From Trichoplax sp. H2 (lineage: Eukaryota; Placozoa; Uniplacotomia; Trichoplacea): 64,000 bases of DNA. Positions 60,901-64,000 of this stretch are shown piece by piece; the stretch's first letter is position 1, and every line of letters begins with the position of its first letter. Made by a program: the position numbers and the translations under genes. The stretch spans positions 372,001 to 436,000 of the forward strand of contig NOWV01000018.1 of the NCBI GenBank assembly GCA_003344405.1, written 5' to 3'. The notes beneath the pieces were generated by a model. The model had not been told where the DNA came from, did not search any database, and was given only the letters and a program-made list of their open reading frames with translations.

Positions 60901-63185
60901 TATAATTATCACCGAGCTAATTAGTTTATTTTAGCTATAGAAAGATAATAAAGATCAGTATACACTAGAAATCAACGAGGGTTGATCCTTCACGCAGAGA
61001 TCTTAATGGCTGCAGTTGTACCAGTATTCTTTTTCGATATGATCGATTATATGAAGATGCTTAATATCGACTGTTAAGATATGGATATATCAACAAAATT
61101 ATCGATGATTAAATTGTATACTGCATTTCATGGTCTTATTGATGAATTTAAACTATTCTTATCATTATTAATTGAAGAGACGTTTCAGGCAACAAAATGA
61201 ACAATTTCTTTTCCAGTATTGAAGCTCGATTAGTGTCCTTGGAAAAATTGTAAGCTCTAGTTCAAAGATTTTCTTTATACTTTTTCCGATTTAGGCTTTC
61301 TGTGAATAAAGAATATGTATTCTATCTATTAGTGACTCAGTAGTAATTTAGAATTTTATGTCTAAATTCTCTATTTTAAATACTATCTGAGATTTTAAAT
61401 ATGAATTACTCTCGATGGTTTAGAAATGTGGCAAGAAATGGAATTTCTGACATTTGTTATCGCAGCTTAGCAATCCAGTTTCCAGTTATTCAAATTCTGT
61501 AAGTTGGTTTTGTGTTAATTGTAATTAAGATCTTTTTCGTTCCTTTCACTCTCAGTCTAGTTATTAATAATAATGATAGAATAATGATAAGAATGCGTAC
61601 ACGCAATATTATAGCGATGCCAGGATGAATAAAATTGATCGTTTGCAAAGGAGATGCTTCAAAGGAATGGGAAAATTGCGAGTATTGTAAGTTAATTTAT
61701 TGATCAGCAATGGAAACGCTAAATTTCTAACTCAAACTAGGAATATCTTACAAATTGATCTAGTTGTGTATCCTCATATGCCCTTACAGTTTAGGAAAGT
61801 ATATTGAATATCACGAGAATACAAATTTATGCACACAGTTTTCAATTAAACTGTAACTTACAGTTAGTACTTGTAGTTGCCTTATAACATAGACTTTTCG
61901 ATTTTAAATTAATTTGAATGGTAATGTAAATTGGTCATGTATATCAGTATTATCACACTTACTAGCTATGACAGTTAGTTATTTCATTTTTAATATAAAT
62001 GACAGTATTTATTTAAATAATTAGACTTTTGCAAGACAATAACTTGGCATATGTTAGCGGAAAATCATTCTATGGTCCGCCTGAAATGGTCACAGTGTTA
62101 GTAACTACAGAAGTAAATGTAATAATGATTAAATTAGCAAGCACTAATCCTTTTTATCTTAATGTTGATATATTAGATTGACAAAGCGTGATTATCTTTG
62201 CTGTATGGTTCCCGCAAAAATTAAACTTTGTCAACCGAGTATGGGTTCTGACGATTTATCATCATGTGAAAATTTGTTGTCTCATTTTTCACAAAAATTA
62301 TTTATTTGGATTGTGGGTATCTTAGCTGTTGTTGGTAACCTACTCGTGTTTATTCAAAATCATTCCATTCGCAAACAGAAAAATAGCTTGGTTCCAATTT
62401 TTCTTATCAATAGTCTAGCTCTATCGGATCTCCTAATGGCGTTTTATTTGATAATTATTATTGTAGCTGATTTAGCTTTTAGCACTGGAGAGTATGGTCT
62501 GAATTCAGAAATATGGCTATCCAGTCCGTTTTGTTTAATAGCATGCTTTCTAGTTAACGCGTCTAGTTTAACAACTGTACTTTTGATGGTTACTATTTGC
62601 TCAGATCGCTATATTTGCTTGGTTTATCCTTTATCACCGAAAAGAATGAGTATTAAGACAGCACGCATAGTTGTCGTGTTCGTATGGATCTTATCGCTTT
62701 CATTTGCAGCAGCTCCGGTAATATCAAGTGCTAACATGCCAGGGTACCTTCGATTGTATACTTATAACAGCATGTGTATGGCTAATAATTACCAGATTGA
62801 CTACTATCGAGTTTGGATGATTTCTTATTTGTCCATAATATTTATTGCATGGGTAGCTATGACAATCTTATATATGCGTTTATTTATGACTATTCGTCGT
62901 AGCGGCAAGAATTTAAGAAGATCGACCGCAACTGACAATACAGTTATAGCGATACGCCTAGCATTAATTTTAATTTCTGATTTAATCAGTTGGGTTCCAT
63001 TCTACTATGTTAATTTGCATGGGTTGTTAACTTCTGGGCGTGTAGACGTAATAGCACTTCAATTTGTTGGTATATTTTCTTTGCCCATCAATTCAGCTAT
63101 TAATCCATATTTGTATACATTTACAAATATTGATATTATTAAGAAGTTTTTAGTTCGCCAGAAAACATTTAGCACTAAATCTTGA
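45559..63185 (+). CDS. Giant leucine-rich-repeat GPCR, relaxin-receptor/LGR-like, about 50 LRRs
   Basis: Exons: 45559-45628 (signal peptide), 45803-45920 (LRR N-cap), 50 single-LRR exons between 46410 and 62096 (listed in the three blocks below), and 62177-63185 (hinge plus complete 7TM). All join in phase to exactly 1597 codons including stop (1596 aa). The start gives MKLACKMKWISLVALWIWTT, a good signal peptide; a second in-frame ATG lies at 45577. The hinge DYLCCMVPAK...LCQP...SSCENLL and the 7TM (EIWLSSPFC, DRYICLVYP, LPINSAINPYLYTF) match type C LGRs (relaxin receptors RXFP1/2). Those receptors have about 10 LRRs and one LDLa module; here I see no LDLa. Likely a plasma-membrane hormone or matrix-ligand receptor coupling to G proteins. 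Family is clear; ligand and exact LRR number are inferred. Confidence 0.93.
46410..52891 (+). other. LRR block A: exons 1-20, regular 24-residue repeats with paired cysteines
   Basis: Exons: 46410-46481, 47497-47568, 47738-47809, 48028-48099, 48283-48354, 48887-48958, 49126-49197, 49449-49520, 49652-49723, 50146-50217, 50609-50680, 50839-50910, 51034-51108, 51513-51584, 51739-51810, 51928-51999, 52142-52213, 52502-52573, 52680-52751, 52820-52891. All are 72 nt except 51034-51108 (75). Each starts one base after the codon boundary of a leucine and ends two bases into the next leucine codon, usually before GTAAGT. Typical repeat: LHLTSNNLKSIPQDTFSCL. Exons 2-19 alternate FC-G-type and x-C-L-type repeats. 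Confidence 0.9.
53296..57870 (+). other. LRR block B: exons 21-37, more variable lengths
   Basis: Exons: 53296-53367, 53501-53572, 53737-53808, 54133-54204, 54739-54810, 54973-55044, 55230-55304, 55500-55562, 55820-55891, 56253-56330, 56481-56552, 56638-56703, 56992-57063, 57186-57254, 57340-57408, 57656-57727, 57799-57870. Lengths range from 63 to 78 nt but all are multiples of three with the same 2-2 phase. The alternating cysteines of block A are gone. Several donors are weaker than GTAAGT (GTAATT, GTAGGC, GTATGT, GTAACA). Confidence 0.82.
59978..60046 (+). pseudogene. Decayed LRR exon with a destroyed splice donor
   Basis: A good acceptor (TTTTCAG) is followed by 69 nt in the expected phase encoding a repeat-like SLYLQQDPSINSFCGKIC. 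At the place where every live exon has GTAAG, the sequence is ATAAAC. If retained, the frame hits TAA at once. Because the lost unit is a multiple of three with equal phases, skipping it leaves the receptor in frame. Confidence 0.6.
60998..61072 (+). pseudogene. Decayed LRR exon with an in-frame stop
   Basis: Acceptor CACGCAG, then 75 nt beginning GAT CTT AAT GGC (the LDLNG start of a repeat), ending CT before GTTAAG. Codon 22 is TAA at 61062-61064. The exon frame, length and boundaries match its neighbours, so it looks like a dead member of the array. Confidence 0.55.
61790..61852 (+). other. Possible extra LRR exon (63 nt)
   Basis: Acceptor CCTTACAG and donor GTAACT enclose 63 open nt in the correct phase, encoding LGKYIEYHENTNLCTQFSI. 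The LRR match is weak. Including it would add 21 residues without changing frame. It could be an alternative or decaying exon. Confidence 0.35.
62177..63185 (+). other. Last exon of the LRR receptor: cysteine hinge and intronless 7TM domain
   Basis: The acceptor ATATATTAG joins to LTKRDYLCC. The hinge has CC, C and C before SSCENLL. TM1 carries VGNLLV (N1.50), TM2 LALSDLL (D2.50), TM3 starts after SPFC and ends CSDRYICLVYP, TM4 has VFVWIL, TM6 has SDLISWVPFYY (compare CWxP in relaxin receptors), TM7 LPINSAINPYLYTF (NPxxY). Vertebrate relaxin receptors have EKY where this has DRY. The intracellular tail is only about 17 residues (IDIIKKFLVRQK...). All G-protein-coupling landmarks are intact. 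Confidence 0.92.
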
Positions 63186-64000
63186 TGACTGCTTATTACA
63201 TTCCTCACTGGAACTAATCTTGATCAATGATAATGATTAAACAAATTTAGTAGTAGCTGGCATCTTTTCATTATATAATTTATTGTTTCATGCCTGTAGA
63301 TATGAGACTGAAGATACTTCTATCAACCTTATAATTTTACTACAACTTAAGGGATATCTAAAATTAAATATAACATTAGAATGTAACAGAAGCTAAATCT
63401 TCACGGGTATTGTAGTTGTGAGCAATCTAGCCCACACACATTTTTTAACAAGGCTTTATAATAATTTAGCCGAAATTTCGGCGATAAAGTGATAGATGTA
63501 ATAAAATATTAGCTTTAATAAAAATTCAAGTAATATTAGTACATGTTTACAAATCTACTGCTGATATAGATGTTCATACTGCTTTCAGGGAGATGAAAGG
63601 ATTTCATATCTATCGTTTCGGTGAAAGTCTTGAAAGATGAGTGTAAATATCTAATTAGATCTTATTTATATAGCGATGCTCAGTCGATACTCAAAATGCA
63701 TAGTTAAGACCCAAAGTAAGAGAATGACACTTAGTCAGTTAAAACTTTAAACTATAAATATCGTAAGGCTAACCTAAGTTCCTTCATGCAAGGTAAGTCG
63801 TCATGGTCTTTAAAGATTGCATCTAACTTCTGCGTCTGTAATAATGGTCAGAAGAGCAAGTTTAATCCTAAAACTGATAGTTGCAAAATTAGCTTAAAAT
63901 ACTGTATTTCGAGACGGACCTGTTCCTTGGTACCACTATAAATTGCATTACGGGAAATATCTGTAAGACTCCAGCTTAACGACGGCATCTAAAAACAGAT
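63186..64000. other. 3' flank of the LRR receptor
   Basis: No exon, RNA gene or repeat recognised in the last 815 bases apart from the candidate polyadenylation signal. Confidence 0.45.
63500..63505 (+). terminator. Candidate polyadenylation signal AATAAA
   Basis: Plus-strand AATAAA about 315 nt after the receptor's stop codon (63183-63185). Plausible but unsupported beyond position. Confidence 0.3.

Larger units (their letters stand above)
57999..62096 (+). other. LRR block C: exons 38-50, degenerate repeats leading to the hinge
   Basis: Exons: 57999-58061, 58304-58369, 58494-58565, 58648-58731, 59137-59202, 59422-59490, 59735-59812, 60439-60510, 60692-60769, 61178-61249, 61424-61498, 61615-61686, 62025-62096. 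Lengths are 63-84 nt, all in 2-2 phase. Repeat 59422-59490 (PKILMVAHPTAAF) barely fits the LRR consensus; 61178-61249 (LDVSGNKMNNFFSSIEARL) fits well. The last exon uses donor GTTAGT, which keeps phase with the 7TM exon. A possible extra exon and two decayed exons lie between these and are listed separately. Confidence 0.75.

Noticed and set aside
62178-63185. Stand-alone intronless GPCR gene
   Set aside because: The open frame lacks an ATG at its start (begins TTG), has no signal peptide, and joins in phase to the preceding LRR exon, giving a typical LGR hinge.
1-64000. tRNA or rRNA genes
   Set aside because: Scanned by eye for B-box-like GGTTCGANTCC and cloverleaf arms; no convincing candidate. 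A covariance-model search would be decisive.

Overview
This is a eukaryotic, clearly metazoan, AT-rich window with many short introns. A DENND5-type Rab regulator, an adhesion-class 7TM receptor and a relaxin/LGR-type 7TM receptor, all in compact genes with 50-500 nt introns, suggest an early-branching animal. A placozoan (Trichoplax or relative) is my best guess, but this is inference. The long open reading frames are only fragments, so I rebuilt four spliced genes by hand. Nearly every junction used keeps exon phase exactly, which is the main support for the models.

Layout: (1) 805-5483, minus strand: a 13-exon receptor of about 899 aa with signal peptide, His/Gly/Tyr-rich segment, laminin-G/concanavalin-like domain, long Ser/Thr-rich stalk ending in a tetra-arginine site, and an adhesion-class (B2-like) 7TM core. 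I see no GPS cysteine motif and almost no cytoplasmic tail. (2) 11566-21688, plus strand: a complete 21-exon DENND5/Rab6IP1 homologue of 1268 aa (uDENN-cDENN-dDENN-RUN-PLAT-RUN). (3) 24088-28118, minus strand: a 17-exon, 370 aa armadillo-like repeat protein of unknown function, with a 15-nt microexon and an apparent GC-AG intron. (4) 30.6-35.5 kb: tandem repeats, a 20-N assembly gap at 32348-32367, and a 218-bp block that recurs almost unchanged on both sides of the gap. (5) 35.5-45.4 kb: gene-poor DNA with two more tandem-repeat arrays. (6) 45559-63185, plus strand: a giant leucine-rich-repeat GPCR. It has a signal peptide, a cysteine-rich LRR N-cap, 50 LRRs each encoded by its own phase-2/phase-2 exon (usually 72 nt), a cysteine hinge, and a whole 7TM domain in the last exon. 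Predicted length is 1596 aa.

The most unusual locus is the giant LRR receptor. Relaxin and glycoprotein-hormone receptors carry roughly 10-17 LRRs; this one has about 50. The first 18 paired repeats form a two-exon superunit in which a cysteine alternates between two neighbouring positions. At least two decayed LRR exons (one with a GT-to-AT donor, one with an in-frame stop) lie among the live ones, so the array looks like an exon-by-exon birth-and-death system. The two receptor genes are unrelated in family, but both put a very long extracellular sensor on a short 7TM module.
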